The notes: generated by a model not told the origin, from the letters alone. Shown: positions 43,218 through 63,415, counted from the stretch's first letter. The stretch is DNA of 64,000 nt from Saccharopolyspora rosea (GCF_025643595.1 NZ_CP102826.1:1860001-1924000); one strand, 5' to 3'. Made by a program: numbers and translations.

Positions 43218-44498
43218 ATGCGCGAGGACGGGATCGTGGGCGCGCCGCGTCGCGTGGTCGTCGTCGGTGCCGGGGTGGTCGGCCTGTCGACCGCCTGGTT
43301 CCTGCAGGAGCACGGCGTCGAGGTGACCGTGGTCGATCGGCGCGACGTCGCGTCGGGTGCGTCGTGGGGCAACGCCGGGTACGTCGCGCCGGGCTTCTCG
43401 GTGCCGCTGCCCGAACCGGCGGTGCTGCGGTACGGGCTGCGCGCGCTGCTCGACCGGGACGCTCCGCTGTCCGTGCCCGCCTCGCCCGACCTCGGCCTGT
43501 GGTCGTTCCTGCTGCGCTTCGCGGCGCACTGCACCACGCGCTCCTGGTCCCGGTCGATGCGGGCGCTGGCCGCGGTCAACGAGGAGGCGCTGGAGGCGTT
43601 CGACGCGCTGCGCGGCGTGGCGGAGCCGCCGCGGCCCACGACGGTCACGGTCGCGTTCGAGCAGGCCGCGGACGCGGACGGGCTGCGCCGCGAGTTCGAG
43701 ATGATGCGCCGCTGCGGTCAGGACGTCGACGTCACCGAACCCCCTGTGTCCACTGTGGAGGTCCCGCAGCTGTCCGCGCGGATCGGTGCGGTGCTGCGGG
43801 TGGCGGGGCAGCGGTTCGTCGCCCCGGGCGAGTTCACCCGGGCCCTCGCCGATGCCGTCGTCGCGCGCGGCGGGACGATCCGGCGCGGCTTCGACGTCGT
43901 CGGACTGTCGCCGGGGACCGGGGGAGCCGGGCGCCCCGGCGGGCGGGCGGCGGGAGACGTCGTGGTCAAGTCCCGGGACGGTCACCGCATGTCGGCCGAC
44001 GAGGTCGTGCTCGCCACCGGGGCGTGGTTGAGCCGCCTGGCCGGACCGCTGGGCGTGCGCGTGCCGGTGCGCGCGGGGCGCGGCTACTCCTTCACCGTGC
44101 CGACCCGGGAACCGGTGCCCGGCCCGATCTACCTGCCGGGCGTGCGGGTGGCGTGCACGCCGTACCAGGACGGCCTGCGCGTCGCCGGGACCATGGAGTT
44201 CCGCGACCCCGACGCGCCCGTGGACACCAGGCGCATCGAGGCGATCGTCCGCTCGGCGCGCCCGCTGCTGAGCGGCGTGCGCTGGGACGAACGCAGCGAC
44301 GAGTGGGGCGGCCCGCGCCCGGTGACCCCCGACGGCCTCCCGCTGGTGGGGCGCACCCGCATGGCGGGCGTGCACGTCGCCGGCGGCCACGGCATGTGGG
44401 GGCTCACGCTCGGCCCGGTCACCGGTCGGCTGCTGGCCGAACGCATCGCCACCGGCAAGACCCCGGACGCCCTGCGACCGTTCGACCCGCTGCGATGA
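43218..44498 (+). CDS. FAD-dependent oxidoreductase, D-amino-acid dehydrogenase (DadA)-like
   Basis: Protein of 426 residues in the DAO family. The dinucleotide motif VVVVGAGVVGLSTAWFLQEHG and the acidic VVDRRD (residues about 12-44) bind FAD; GASWGNAGYVAPGFSVPLPEP is diagnostic of DadA-type enzymes, with GHGMWGLTLGPVTGRLLAE near the end. It would oxidise a D-amino acid to the keto acid, passing electrons to the membrane. AGGAGGAGAGC precedes ATG 43218. The stop overlaps the start of a 58-residue gene. Substrate unproven. Confidence 0.83.
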   Translation: MREDGIVGAPRRVVVVGAGVVGLSTAWFLQEHGVEVTVVDRRDVASGASWGNAGYVAPGFSVPLPEPAVLRYGLRALLDRDAPLSVPASPDLGLWSFLLRFAAHCTTRSWSRSMRALAAVNEEALEAFDALRGVAEPPRPTTVTVAFEQAADADGLRREFEMMRRCGQDVDVTEPPVSTVEVPQLSARIGAVLRVAGQRFVAPGEFTRALADAVVARGGTIRRGFDVVGLSPGTGGAGRPGGRAAGDVVVKSRDGHRMSADEVVLATGAWLSRLAGPLGVRVPVRAGRGYSFTVPTREPVPGPIYLPGVRVACTPYQDGLRVAGTMEFRDPDAPVDTRRIEAIVRSARPLLSGVRWDERSDEWGGPRPVTPDGLPLVGRTRMAGVHVAGGHGMWGLTLGPVTGRLLAERIATGKTPDALRPFDPLR

Positions 44499-44671
44499 GC
44501 GACGAGCTCACGCGGTCCGAACGCGCCGAACTCGACTGGCTCCGCCGCGAGAACCACCTGCTGCGCGTGGAGCGGGCGATGCTGCTGCGCATCGCGACCG
44601 AATACGCCCTCGACCCGGCGCCGCGCCCGCCCGTCAGGACGTCAGTGCGCACTGGCCCCGGTCGGTCCTGA
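44495..44671 (+). CDS. Small coiled-coil protein, resembling an IS3 OrfA zipper
   Basis: Predicted protein of 58 residues starting ATG 44495, which overlaps the oxidoreductase stop (ATGA). The central ERAELDWLRRENHLLRVERA forms a leucine-zipper-like helix close to the LRRENxxLRxERDxLKKA motif of IS3-family transposase OrfA, but there is no DNA-binding domain, no OrfB and no inverted repeat here. It overlaps the 3' end of fmdA by 38 bp. It could be a co-translated helper or a chance frame. Confidence 0.4.
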   Translation: MSDELTRSERAELDWLRRENHLLRVERAMLLRIATEYALDPAPRPPVRTSVRTGPGRS

Positions 44672-45881
44672 CCGGTCCGCCGCTGGTGGGGCGGATGTCG
44701 AAGTCGAAGATCGCGGTGGGCAGGTAGAGGGTGCAGCAGGCGTTCGGGATGTCCACGATGCCGCTGATGCGGCCCTCGATCGGCGCCGAGCCCAGCAGCA
44801 GGTACGCCTGTTCGCCGGTGTAACCCCACTTCGTGAGGTACTCCACGGCGTTCAGGCACGCCCGGCGGTAGGCGATCGTGGCGTCCATGTAGTGGTTGGT
44901 GTCAGTGTCGTGGTCGACCGAGACGCCGGAGAAGGACAGGAACTCCGAGTAGCGGGGTTCGACGTTGCCGGGCATGAACACCGGGTTGGTGCGCACCCCG
45001 AAGGTCTCCATGCCGCCCTTGATGAGGTCGACGTGGAAGTCGATGAACCCGCCCATCTCGATGGCGCCGCAGAAGGTGATCTCCCCGTCGCCCTGGCTGA
45101 AGTGCAGGTCGCCGCCGGAGAACTTGGCGCCGTCCACGAACACCGGGTAGAAGACCCGCGAGCCGCGGGTGAAGTTCTTGATGTCCTGGTTGCCCCCGTT
45201 CTCCCGGGCGGGCACCGTTCGCGCGCCCTCGGCGGCGATGCGCTCGGCGTCGCCGCCGGTCGCCGTGCCGGCCAGCGCGCCGTGCGGGTTCGGCGGCAGC
45301 CCCAGCGGCGGCACCCGCTGCGGATCGGTGTCGATCAGCCCCCGTTCCCGCCGGTTCCACTTGTCCAGCAGGTCGGCCGAGGGTGCGGTGCCGAACAGCC
45401 CGGGGTGGGTGATGCCGGTGTAGCGGATGCCGGGCAGGTGCCGGGACGTGGCCTGCTGGCCGTGGAAGTCCCAGATCGCCTTGGCCGCGTCCGGGAAGTG
45501 GTCGGTGAGGAACCCGCCGCCGTTGGTCCGGGCGAAGATCCCGGTGTAGCCCCAGCCCTGGCCGGGGGCGTCGCCGACCTCCTGCGGCACCGGGCCGAGG
45601 TCGAGGATGTCGGCGACGAGCAGGTCGCCCGGTTCGGCGCCCTCCACGGCGATCGGCCCGCTGAGCATGTGGGTGCGGTCGAGGTCCACGTCGCGGACGT
45701 CGTTGGCCGAGTCGTTGTTGCCGAGCTGCGCGTCGGTCCACTCCCGGCACTCGACGCGGAACTCCTGTCCCGGGCGCACGGTGGCCACCGGCGGGATGTC
45801 CGGGTGCCACCGGTTGTGCCCGGGAACGTCCTGGTCGCGCATCGACTTCGACTGGTCGACGCGGAACACGACTTCTGGCAT
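44634..45881 (-). CDS. fmdA: Formamidase (acetamidase/formamidase family)
   Basis: Enzyme of 415 residues hydrolysing formamide to formate and ammonia. The length and conserved blocks match FmdA: MPEVVFRVDQSKSMRDQDVPGHNRWHPDIPP, PGQEFRVECREWTDAQLGNNDSANDVRDVDL, GGNQDIKNFTRGSRVFYPVFVDGAKFSGGDLHFSQGDGEIT and IVDIPNACCTLYLP. GAGGGGG precedes ATG 45881. It is the third gene of fmdB-amiS-fmdA, giving nitrogen from amides. Confidence 0.92.
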   Translation of the reverse strand: MPEVVFRVDQSKSMRDQDVPGHNRWHPDIPPVATVRPGQEFRVECREWTDAQLGNNDSANDVRDVDLDRTHMLSGPIAVEGAEPGDLLVADILDLGPVPQEVGDAPGQGWGYTGIFARTNGGGFLTDHFPDAAKAIWDFHGQQATSRHLPGIRYTGITHPGLFGTAPSADLLDKWNRRERGLIDTDPQRVPPLGLPPNPHGALAGTATGGDAERIAAEGARTVPARENGGNQDIKNFTRGSRVFYPVFVDGAKFSGGDLHFSQGDGEITFCGAIEMGGFIDFHVDLIKGGMETFGVRTNPVFMPGNVEPRYSEFLSFSGVSVDHDTDTNHYMDATIAYRRACLNAVEYLTKWGYTGEQAYLLLGSAPIEGRISGIVDIPNACCTLYLPTAIFDFDIRPTSGGPVRTDRGQCALTS

Positions 45882-45907
45882 GGCGAAAACCCCCTCGCGT
45901 GTTGCGA

Positions 45908-46543
45908 TCAGTGTGCGGGACTCTCCCGGCTCCCCGACCGCCCGCCGCGCGGCGACCAGCTCCCCGAGGTGAGCGGCCACAGCGCCACGAACACCACGAC
46001 CCCGAACACGATCAGCGCCGCCGCGGTGACGGCCGGACTGCGCCAGTAGCCGGTGAGGATCAGGAACGACGGGATCGCGCCCGTCACCCAGCCCTCGATC
46101 GCGGCGACCCACCCCGTGTACCGGGTGAGGCCCTCCCGCTTCAGGCCGAGCAGCAGGAAGAACAGGAACCACAGGAAGGTTCAGTACAGCCAGATCACGC
46201 CGAACGGCCCGTCGCCGAGCAGCCGGAAGTTCGCGAACGAGTACCCCACCGCCATGATCGCGACGAACAGCGAGAACCAGCCGACACCGCTGGTGTCCAG
46301 GTCGCCGAGCAGCCCGATGCCGACGTAGAGGTAGGTGAAGCCGAACAGGTAGATCCCGGAGGCGTTCAGCAGTGCGGTCGGGTCGTCGAGGTGTGCCACG
46401 ATCAGCACCGTTGGCGTGAGCACCTGCAGGCCGCCGACGAACACGTTGAACACGGCGATCGACTTCGGGTCCGCCTTGCCCAGCAGCATCACGCCGTTGA
46501 GGAAGAGCACGGCCCCGACGTAGAGCAGTCCCACGTACGCCAC
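45908..46543 (-). pseudogene. amiS: AmiS/UreI-family amide channel with an internal TGA
   Basis: The reading frame from GTG 46543 (VAYVGLLYVGAVLFLNG) gives about 120 residues ending LLGDGPFGVIWLY, where TGA (46181-46183) stands in place of the conserved Trp codon. In the same frame it goes on TFLWFLFFLLLGLKREGL through GWVAAIEGWVTGAIPSFLILTGYW to a proper stop at 45908, 211 codons in all, the size of AmiS/UreI. The family forms hexameric channels for urea or short amides with about six to seven helices; the truncated form would lose the last two to three. The flanking fmdB and fmdA look intact. Confidence 0.85.
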
Positions 46544-46563
46544 TGCGGCACCCCCAACCGGTC

Positions 46564-46836
46564 TCAGGGCCGCGGCAGGCGCGACAACGCCGGATGGGCT
46601 GCCCGGCGCGGCTTGGGCGGAACGGCGGTCACCACGTCCGGCTCGTCCCGGCTGCGTTCCTCGCGGGCCCGCGCCGCGCGCACCGGTGCGGGCAGGGCGG
46701 ACAGGTGGGGCGCGGAGAAGACCCGGTGAGCGGACCGGTGGCACCCCGGGCAGTTCCGGGTGCCGGTGGCGCGCCCCATCGGCAGCTTCACCTCGAACCG
46801 CCCGCACTCGCGGCAGTCGTACTCGTAGGTCGCCAT
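46564..46836 (-). CDS. fmdB: FmdB-type zinc ribbon protein
   Basis: Protein of 90 residues. The N-terminal MATYEYDCRECGRFEVKLPMG...CPGCHRSAHRVFSAP is the FmdB zinc ribbon (two CxxC pairs, residues about 8-34), followed by an Arg/Ala-rich tail. FmdB is associated with formamidase genes and has been proposed as a regulatory protein. It starts at ATG 46836 and precedes amiS by 20 bp. Confidence 0.85.
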   Translation of the reverse strand: MATYEYDCRECGRFEVKLPMGRATGTRNCPGCHRSAHRVFSAPHLSALPAPVRAARAREERSRDEPDVVTAVPPKPRRAAHPALSRLPRP

Positions 46837-46969
46837 CGGGCCCTCCCCCGGTGAACCCTCGGACGGTGCGGGGGCCATCGCCGGCCCGCGCAACCCGAGG
46901 AGACGACGCTGGCCGGGGCGTGTCAAATCCGCGTGCCGTCGCCGTCCACAGAGGACGGACTTCGGCCGC

Positions 46970-47515
46970 TCAGCGGGCCGCGCGCAGCGGGCGGAAGGTG
47001 GCGAACTCGGCGGCGGTGAGCCCCATCAGCACCAGGTAGGGCGCCCGGCCGCAGGAGAACTCCGGGTCGCGGTGCCGGTGCTCCTCGCGGAAGCCCAGCT
47101 TGCGGTGCAGCGCGAGCGAGGCCAGGTTCCCGCCGTAGATCCCGACTTCGCACTTGCGGTAGCGCCGGTACCCGAACATGAACGTCAGGAGCACGCTGAT
47201 GGCGTCGTCGGCGTAGCCGTGGCGACGGTGCTCGGGCCCGATCCCGATGCCGTAGCTGAACCGCCCCTCGAACGGTTCGGTCTGGGTCGTGCACATCGAC
47301 CCGACGAGCACGCCGCCGCGCAGCGTCTCGATCGCCAGGTGCAGGTCGTCGCCGTGGGTGGTCGGGTGCGCCCGGTGCGCTGCCCAGTGCCGGTAACCGT
47401 CGCCGCACGACTGCCCGCCCCGTTCGGAGTCCCGGTCGAAGCGCATCAGGGTGCGCCGGTCCGCCGGTCGTGTCTCGCGCAACCGGACGGCGTTCCCCAC
47501 CAGGCTCGACCTCAT
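46970..47515 (-). CDS. GNAT-family N-acetyltransferase
   Basis: Acetyltransferase of about 181 residues. The acetyl-CoA-binding loop is GPEHRRHGYADDAI (near residue 103), with GGNLASLALHRKLGFREEH as motif B. The RimJ/RimL-like pattern suggests it may modify proteins or antibiotics. ATG 47515 is used; ATG 47524 in the same frame is possible, and neither has a clear SD. It is divergent from argC, 225 bp away. Confidence 0.75.
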   Translation of the reverse strand: MRSSLVGNAVRLRETRPADRRTLMRFDRDSERGGQSCGDGYRHWAAHRAHPTTHGDDLHLAIETLRGGVLVGSMCTTQTEPFEGRFSYGIGIGPEHRRHGYADDAISVLLTFMFGYRRYRKCEVGIYGGNLASLALHRKLGFREEHRHRDPEFSCGRAPYLVLMGLTAAEFATFRPLRAAR

Positions 47516-47584
47516 GATCGACATCGAATCATGCGGGTCGAGCAGTCCAGGGCGCGGTGGGGTCATCGTCATCGGCCACGATGA

Positions 47585-48769
<1,185 letters not shown>

Positions 48770-48786
48770 CGACGACAGGAGAAGCG

Positions 48787-49947
48787 ATGGGTGTGACCGG
48801 ACCGGCCGGCTTCCGCGCGGCCGGGATCGCGGCCGGGATCAAGTCCAGCGGTGGACGGGACCTGGCGCTGGTCGTCAACGACGGCCCGCAGCAGGCGGCG
48901 GCCGGGGTCTTCACCACGAACAAGGTCAAGGCCGCGCCGGTGCTGTGGTCCCGGCAGGTGCTGCAGGAGCACCGGCTGCGCGCCGTGGTGCTCAACTCCG
49001 GGTGCGCCAACGCGTGCACCGGACCGCAGGGTTTCCAGGACACCCACGCGACCGCGGAGAAGGTCGCCGACGTGCTCGGCGTCGGCGCCATCGAGGTCGC
49101 CGTCTGCTCCACCGGCCTGATCGGCGAGCGGCTGCCGATGGACGCGGTGCTGTCCGGTGTGGACGGTGCGGTCAAGGCGCTGGACGCCACGCCGCAGGCC
49201 GGTCTGGACGCCGCCGAGGCGGTGCTGACCACCGACACCCGGGCCAAGCAATCGCTCGCCTCGCACGAGTCCGGCTGGTCGGTCGGCGGCTTCGCCAAGG
49301 GCGCCGGGATGATCGCCCCGAACCTGGCGACGATGCTCAGCGTCATCACCACCGACGCCGTGATCAGCGGTGACGACCTCGACACCGCGCTGCGCGCGGC
49401 CACCCGCTACACCTTCGACCGGCTCGACGTCGACGGTGGCACCTCCACCAACGACACCGTGCTGGTCCTGGCCTCCGGCGCCTCCGGCGTCGAACCGTCC
49501 ACTGAGGACTTCGCGGGCCTGCTGACCGAGGTGTGCTGGGACCTGTGCCGCCAGCTGCAGAACGACGCCGAGGGCGTCACCAAGGCGATCGACATCACGG
49601 TGCGCGGCGCGACCAGCGAGGACGACGCGGTCCGCATCGGCCGCACCATCGCCGAGGACAACCTGGTCAAGACCGCCATGTTCGGTTCCGACCCGAACTG
49701 GGGCCGCATCGCCATGGCGCTCGGCCGGGTCGACGCCGAGATCGACGTGGAGCAGCTGGAGATCGCCACCAACGGGGTGGTCCTGTTCGCCGGCGGCACC
49801 CAGGCCCGCGACCGCGGCGAGGCCGACCTGTCCGGACGCGAGATCGAGATCGTCATCGACCTGCACCTCGGTGAGCACGAGGCGACCGTGCTCACCACCG
49901 ACCTCTCGCACGGCTACGTCGAAGAGAACAGCGCGTACTCGTCATGA
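48787..49947 (+). CDS. argJ: Glutamate N-acetyltransferase / amino-acid N-acetyltransferase (ornithine acetyltransferase)
   Basis: ArgJ recycles the acetyl group from N-acetylornithine to glutamate. The 386-residue precursor is self-cleaved just before the threonine of the APNLATML motif (residues about 180-187), after [20 protein letters not shown] at the start and GSDPNWGRI near the end fit the family. ATG 48787 follows AGGAGA; a GTG at 48766 overlapping the argC stop is an alternative. The stop overlaps argB by 4 nt. Confidence 0.95.
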   Translation: MGVTGPAGFRAAGIAAGIKSSGGRDLALVVNDGPQQAAAGVFTTNKVKAAPVLWSRQVLQEHRLRAVVLNSGCANACTGPQGFQDTHATAEKVADVLGVGAIEVAVCSTGLIGERLPMDAVLSGVDGAVKALDATPQAGLDAAEAVLTTDTRAKQSLASHESGWSVGGFAKGAGMIAPNLATMLSVITTDAVISGDDLDTALRAATRYTFDRLDVDGGTSTNDTVLVLASGASGVEPSTEDFAGLLTEVCWDLCRQLQNDAEGVTKAIDITVRGATSEDDAVRIGRTIAEDNLVKTAMFGSDPNWGRIAMALGRVDAEIDVEQLEIATNGVVLFAGGTQARDRGEADLSGREIEIVIDLHLGEHEATVLTTDLSHGYVEENSAYSS

Positions 49948-50854
49948 CCGACAACCCCGCCGCCGAACGGCTGGAGACCGCGGCAGAGAAGGCCGGCGTC
50001 CTCGTCGAGGCGCTCCCGTGGTTGCAGCGCTTCCACGGCGCCACCGTCGTCGTCAAGTACGGCGGCAACGCCATGATCGACGACGACCTCAAGCACGCGT
50101 TCGCCCAGGACATGGTGTTCCTGCGGCTCGCCGGACTGCACCCGGTCGTGGTGCACGGCGGTGGCCCGCAGATCACCACCATGCTCGACCGCCTGGGCAT
50201 CGAGGGCGAGTTCCGGGGCGGCCTGCGCGTCACCTCGCCGGAGACCATGGACGTGGTCCGCATGGTCCTGGTCGGCCAGGTCGGGCGCGAACTCGTCGGC
50301 CTGATCAACCAGCACGGACCGTTCGCCGTCGGCATGTCCGGCGAGGACGCCCGGCTGTTCACCGCCAAGCGGCGCGCCGCGCTGGTCGACGGCGAGCCCG
50401 TCGACATCGGCCTGGTCGGCGACGTCGAGTCGGTCAACGCGGACGCGGTGCTCGACCTGATCCGGGCCGGACGCATCCCGGTCGTGTCGACCGTCGCCCC
50501 GGACGTCGACGGGGTGGTGCACAACGTCAACGCCGACACCGCGGCCGGAGCCCTGGCGGTCGCGCTCGGCGCGGAGAAGCTCGTGGTCCTCACCGACGTC
50601 GAGGGCCTCTACACGGACTGGCCGGACCGCAGCTCGTTGGTGTCGCGCATCGACGCCGACCGGCTCGAAGCGCTGCTGCCGGGGTTGGCCTCGGGAATGG
50701 TGCCGAAGATGGAGGCATGCCTGCGCGCGGTGCGCGGCGGCGTGCCCCGGGCGCACGTCATCGACGGACGCCTGGCGCACTCGGTGCTGCTGGAGGTGTT
50801 CACCAGCGCCGGGGTCGGAACGATGGTGCTGCCGGTGAAGGAGGACGCAACAGC

Positions 50855-50858
<4 letters not shown>
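49944..50858 (+). CDS. argB: Acetylglutamate kinase
   Basis: Kinase of 304 residues that phosphorylates N-acetylglutamate. VVKYGGNAM (residues about 36-44) and [10 protein letters not shown] (near 68) form the phosphate-binding loops; [29 protein letters not shown] is the amino-acid-kinase ATP region. An N-terminal helix before the core ([19 protein letters not shown]) is typical of arginine-sensitive hexameric enzymes. It overlaps argJ and argD by ATGA. Confidence 0.95.
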
Positions 50859-53487
<2,629 letters not shown>

Positions 53488-53495
<8 letters not shown>

Positions 53496-54480
53496 CCGGG
53501 TGGTGCTCGGCTACCACGGTGGTCCGGACGCGTCCGCGGCCATCGGGTGGTTCGTCGAGCGCACCGGGGCCGAGGTCGTCGCCGTGATCGTCGACGTCGG
53601 CCAGGGCGGGGAGGCCCCGGACGTCCTCCGCGGGCGGGCCCTGGAGTGCGGTGCCGCGGATGCCGTGGTCGTCGACGCCCGCGACGAGTTCGCCGAGCGG
53701 CACTGCCTGCCCGCGCTGCGGGCCGACGCGCTCGACGCGGACGGCTCTCCGCTGGTGTCGGCGCTGTCGTGGCCGCTGGTCGCCGAGCACCTCACCGACG
53801 CGGCGCGGAAGTCCGGCGCCGACGCGGTCGCGCCCGCCTGCGCCGCCGAACGGCCCCGCTTCGCGTCCGGCATCGGCGCGCTGGCGCCCGACCTGCGGAT
53901 CGTCTCCCCGGAGCTGACCCGCGAGGAGGCGATGTCCTGGGCCGCCGACCGCGGCCTGCCGGTCGCGGCGAAGTCGTCGTGCCCGGTGCACCAGAACGCC
54001 TGGGGGCGGTGGGCCGAGACCGGGACCGCCGAGCCGTGCGACCCCGACGAGGTGGTCATCACCTTCGACCGGGGCGTGCCGGTCGCGCTCGACGGCGAGA
54101 CCGTCACCTTCTTCCAGGCCGTCCGGGAACTCAACCGGCGCGCGGGCGCCCAGGGCGTCGGTCGGTTCGACGGCGGCCGGACCGGGGCGATCCGCGAAGC
54201 GCCGGGCGCGGTGGCGCTGATCAGCGCCCACCGGGAACTGGAGGACCTCACCCTGGAACGCGATCTGGCCCGCTTCAAGCGCACCGCGTCCCGGCGCTGG
54301 AGCGAGCTGGTCCGCGACGGCCTGTGGTTCTCCCCGCTCAAGGAGGCGTTGGACGCCTTCATCGAGCACACCCAGCAGCACGTCAGCGGCGAGGTCCGGC
54401 TGGTCCTGCACGCCGGCCGCGCGGTCGTCACCGGCCGCCGCAGCGAGGAGTCGCTGCACGACTTCCCCCTCGCGTCCTGA
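53488..54480 (+). CDS. argG: Argininosuccinate synthase-like protein lacking catalytic motifs
   Basis: This protein occupies the argG position of the operon and aligns with argininosuccinate synthase from end to end, but is 330 residues against about 400. The ATP loop SGGLDTS is HGGPDAS (residues 10-16), SRP after SAL is SWP (94-96), the aspartate/citrulline loop CTGKGNDQVRF is reduced to CAAERPRF (118-125), a block of about 20 residues after WGRAVETG is missing, the GIKSREVYEAPG region is shortened to GAIREAPG, and the C-terminal oligomerisation tail is gone. The frame is open without stops, so it is likely expressed. It probably cannot make argininosuccinate; a true argG should exist elsewhere. 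It overlaps argR by 8 nt. Confidence 0.85.
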
Positions 54481-55947
<1,467 letters not shown>

Positions 55948-55980
55948 TCACGGTTCGGCCACGGCGGTAGTGTTCGTCCT

Positions 55981-56604
55981 GTGAGCCAGGTGACACGAGA
56001 CGAACTCGCACACGACCCGTTGTGGGTGGCCCGCCGGCTGCTCGGCTGCGAGCTGCGCTCGACCGGTCCCGAAGGGGACGTCGGCGTTCGCCTGGTCGAG
56101 GTGGAGGCGTACCGGGGGCAGGACGACCCCGCCTCGCACTGCTACCGCGGACGCACCGAGCGCAACGCGGTCATGTTCGGCCCGGCGGGCCACCTCTACG
56201 TCTACTTCGTCTACGGCATGCACTTCTGCATCAACGTCGTGTGCATGACCGACGGCGTCGCGGGCGCCGTGCTGCTGCGCGCCGGGGAGGTCACCACGGG
56301 TGTGGAGCTGGCCCGTTCCCGGCGCCCGGCCGTCCGCAAGGACGACCAGCTGGCCAGCGGTCCGGCCCGGCTGGCGGGCGTGCTCGGCATCACCGGCGAG
56401 CACAACGGCGTCGACCTCACCGATCCGGCTTCCCCGATCGGGCTGTTCAACGGGGAGCAGGTCGTCGAGGACGACATCCGAAGCGGTCCGCGCGTGGGGG
56501 TCGCGGCCGCCATGGACCTGCCGTGGCGGACCTGGGTGGACGGGTCCCCCGCGGTGAGCTCCTACCGGCGTGGCGGACGTCGCCGGACGCGGGCCCGGGC
56601 GTAA
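55981..56604 (+). CDS. mpg: 3-methyladenine DNA glycosylase (AAG/MPG type)
   Basis: Repair enzyme of 207 residues excising alkylated and deaminated purines. The AAG fold is marked by VRLVEVEAYRGQDDPASHCYRGRTERNAVMFGPAGHLYVYFVYGMHFCINVVC, which includes the catalytic glutamate in VEVEAY, and by LASGPARLAGVLGI. GTG 55981 gives the expected N-terminus. A short Arg-rich tail extends past the fold. It lies between argH and tyrS, as in other actinobacteria. Confidence 0.92.
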   Translation: MSQVTRDELAHDPLWVARRLLGCELRSTGPEGDVGVRLVEVEAYRGQDDPASHCYRGRTERNAVMFGPAGHLYVYFVYGMHFCINVVCMTDGVAGAVLLRAGEVTTGVELARSRRPAVRKDDQLASGPARLAGVLGITGEHNGVDLTDPASPIGLFNGEQVVEDDIRSGPRVGVAAAMDLPWRTWVDGSPAVSSYRRGGRRRTRARA

Positions 56605-56637
56605 ACCCGGTTGCGGGGGTGCGCGAAACTGGCTGGC

Positions 56638-57912
56638 GTGAGTGAGCACATCCTTGACGAGCTGTCCTGGCGCGGTCTCATCGCGCAGTCCACCGACGCG
56701 GACTCGCTCCGGCGAGCCCTGGACGACGGACCGCTCACTCTCTACGCCGGCTTCGACCCGACGGCGGCGAGCCTGCACGCCGGACACCTCGTCCCGATCC
56801 TCACGCTGCGCCGCTTCCAGCAGGCCGGGCACCGCCCGGTGGTGCTGGCCGGGGGCGCCACCGGGTTGATCGGCGATCCGCGCGACGTGGGGGAGCGCAA
56901 CCTCCACGACGAGGCCACCGTCCTGGAGTGGACCGAGAAGATCCGCGTCCAGCTCGCGAAGTTCGTCGACTTCGACGACTCGCCGACCGGCGCGGTCATG
57001 GAGAACAACGCGCACTGGACGGCCGACCTGTCGGTCACCGCGTTCCTGCGCGACGTCGGCAAGCACTTCTCGGTCAACACGATGCTGGCCCGCGAGACGG
57101 TGCGGCGCCGCCTGGAGACAGACGGCATCTCCTACACCGAGTTCAGCTACATGCTGTTGCAGGCCAACGACTTCGTGCAGCTCTACCGCCGCTACGGGAC
57201 GCGCCTGCAACTGGGCGGCTCCGACCAGTGGGGCAACATCGTCGCGGGCGTCGACCTGGTCCGGAAGCAAGAGGGCGCCACCGCGCACGCGCTGACCCTG
57301 CCGCTGGTCACCGACGCCGAGGGCCGCAAGTTCGGCAAGTCCACCGGCGGCGGCAACGTCTGGCTCGACCCGACCATGACGTCGCCGTACGCCTGGTACC
57401 AGTACTTCATCAACTCCGCGGACGCCGACGTGGGCAAGTACCTGCGGCTGTTCACCTTCCTCGACCGCGAGGAGATCGAGGACCTGGAGCGCACCACGGC
57501 CGAACGGCCCCAACTGCGCGCGGGCCAGCGCCGCCTCGCCGAGGAGCTGACGACCCTGGTGCACGGCGAGGACCAGACCCGCAAGGTGGTCGCGGCCAGC
57601 CAGGCCCTGTTCGGCCGAGGCGAGCTCGCCGAACTCGACGAGCCCACGCTGGAGGCCGCGATGGCCGAGGTACCGACCGCGGAGGTCCGCCTGGCCGACG
57701 GCCCGACGATCGTCGACCTGCTGGTGGAGACCGGCCTCGTCGCCGGGAAGAGCGCCGCCCGCCGCACCGTCAAGGAAGGCGGCGCCTACGTCAACAACGG
57801 CAAAATCGCAGATGAGGACTGGTCCCCGAGCAAGGAGGACCTGCTCCACGGCCACTGGCTGGTCCTGCGACGTGGCAAGCGTCACACTGCGGGCGTCAGG
57901 GTCCTGTACTAG
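56638..57912 (+). CDS. tyrS: Tyrosyl-tRNA synthetase
   Basis: Class I synthetase of 424 residues. [18 protein letters not shown] holds the HxGH signature (residues about 36-53) and KFGKSTGG the KMSKS-type loop (near 231). [14 protein letters not shown] contacts tyrosine. An S4-like RNA-binding domain closes the protein (about residue 360 on). GTG 56638 gives [14 protein letters not shown]; no clear SD is visible. A terminator hairpin follows at 57921. Confidence 0.95.
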   Translation: MSEHILDELSWRGLIAQSTDADSLRRALDDGPLTLYAGFDPTAASLHAGHLVPILTLRRFQQAGHRPVVLAGGATGLIGDPRDVGERNLHDEATVLEWTEKIRVQLAKFVDFDDSPTGAVMENNAHWTADLSVTAFLRDVGKHFSVNTMLARETVRRRLETDGISYTEFSYMLLQANDFVQLYRRYGTRLQLGGSDQWGNIVAGVDLVRKQEGATAHALTLPLVTDAEGRKFGKSTGGGNVWLDPTMTSPYAWYQYFINSADADVGKYLRLFTFLDREEIEDLERTTAERPQLRAGQRRLAEELTTLVHGEDQTRKVVAASQALFGRGELAELDEPTLEAAMAEVPTAEVRLADGPTIVDLLVETGLVAGKSAARRTVKEGGAYVNNGKIADEDWSPSKEDLLHGHWLVLRRGKRHTAGVRVLY

Positions 57913-57920
57913 CCTGGATC

Positions 57921-57970
57921 CAGCACCGGAAAGGGGCGCTGACCAGCGTGTTCGCTTCCTTCCGGTGCTG
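57921..57970 (+). terminator. tyrS terminator hairpin
   Basis: CAGCACCGGA (57921-57930) pairs perfectly with TCCGGTGCTG (57961-57970). The 30-nt interval can fold into a smaller stem of its own. It sits between tyrS and the rRNA promoter. Confidence 0.6.
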
Positions 57971-57982
57971 ATCTGAGCCGAT

Positions 57983-58011
57983 TTGACTCTGCGGTCGTCG
58001 GCGCGTAAATT
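57983..58011 (+). promoter_or_regulatory. rRNA operon promoter
   Basis: TTGACT (57983-57988), 17 nt, TAAATT (58006-58011), the best sigma-70 match before the 16S gene. Further -10-like TAGAGT boxes at 58096 and 58289 could mark additional tandem start sites, though their -35 elements are weak. Confidence 0.6.
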
Positions 58012-58542
58012 GTTCTTCGTCAGCGCGGCACGGGCCGGAAAAACGGACCGGGCGGTTGATGCGGGGTGGCGAACCAAGCTCCTGCCTGTGGGTGGTAGAG
58101 TGCGCTCCGGTCGGAAATCCGAGTTGGGAAGTTCTGCTGGTGGGTCGTTGTGGCCTGGTGGTGGGGCGGGATTCGGTTCCGGTGGTTTGATAAGAACGCT
58201 TGGCGGTGCTGGGCGCGATAGTGGTTCCGGTTTTCGGGCTGGTTCTGGGGAGGGTGACCCCCTGGAAATAGTGGGAAACGGGGTCTGCTAGAGTGGGTGG
58301 CACCGAGAACGAAGCGGTGAGAATTGCTCCCCAGGGCTGGCCTGTTGGTGGGTTGGTTGTGGTGTGGGTGTGTTCTTTGAGAACTCAACAGCGGATTGTT
58401 TTGATGGCTAGTGTTTGATTAGTGCCCTTGGCCATGCACTGTGGTGTTGTGTATTGTGGTGTGTGGTGGGGTTTCTTTGAGTAGGAGCACTCTCCCTCGT
58501 GTGTGGGGTTGAGGGTGTTTTTGCTGGGATTGTTTCCGATGC
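58012..58542 (+). other. Pre-rRNA leader
   Basis: About 530 bp between the promoter and mature 16S. It contains TTCTTTGAGAACTCAACAG (58376-58394), an element typical of actinobacterial rRNA leaders linked to antitermination, and a related TTTCTTTGAG near 58471. No gene is present. Confidence 0.6.

Positions 58543-63415
<4,873 letters not shown>

Noticed and set aside
57983..58294. TAGAGT boxes at 58096 and 58289 as full promoters
   Set aside because: Neither has a credible -35 element at 16-19 nt, so they are only mentioned as possible extra start sites.
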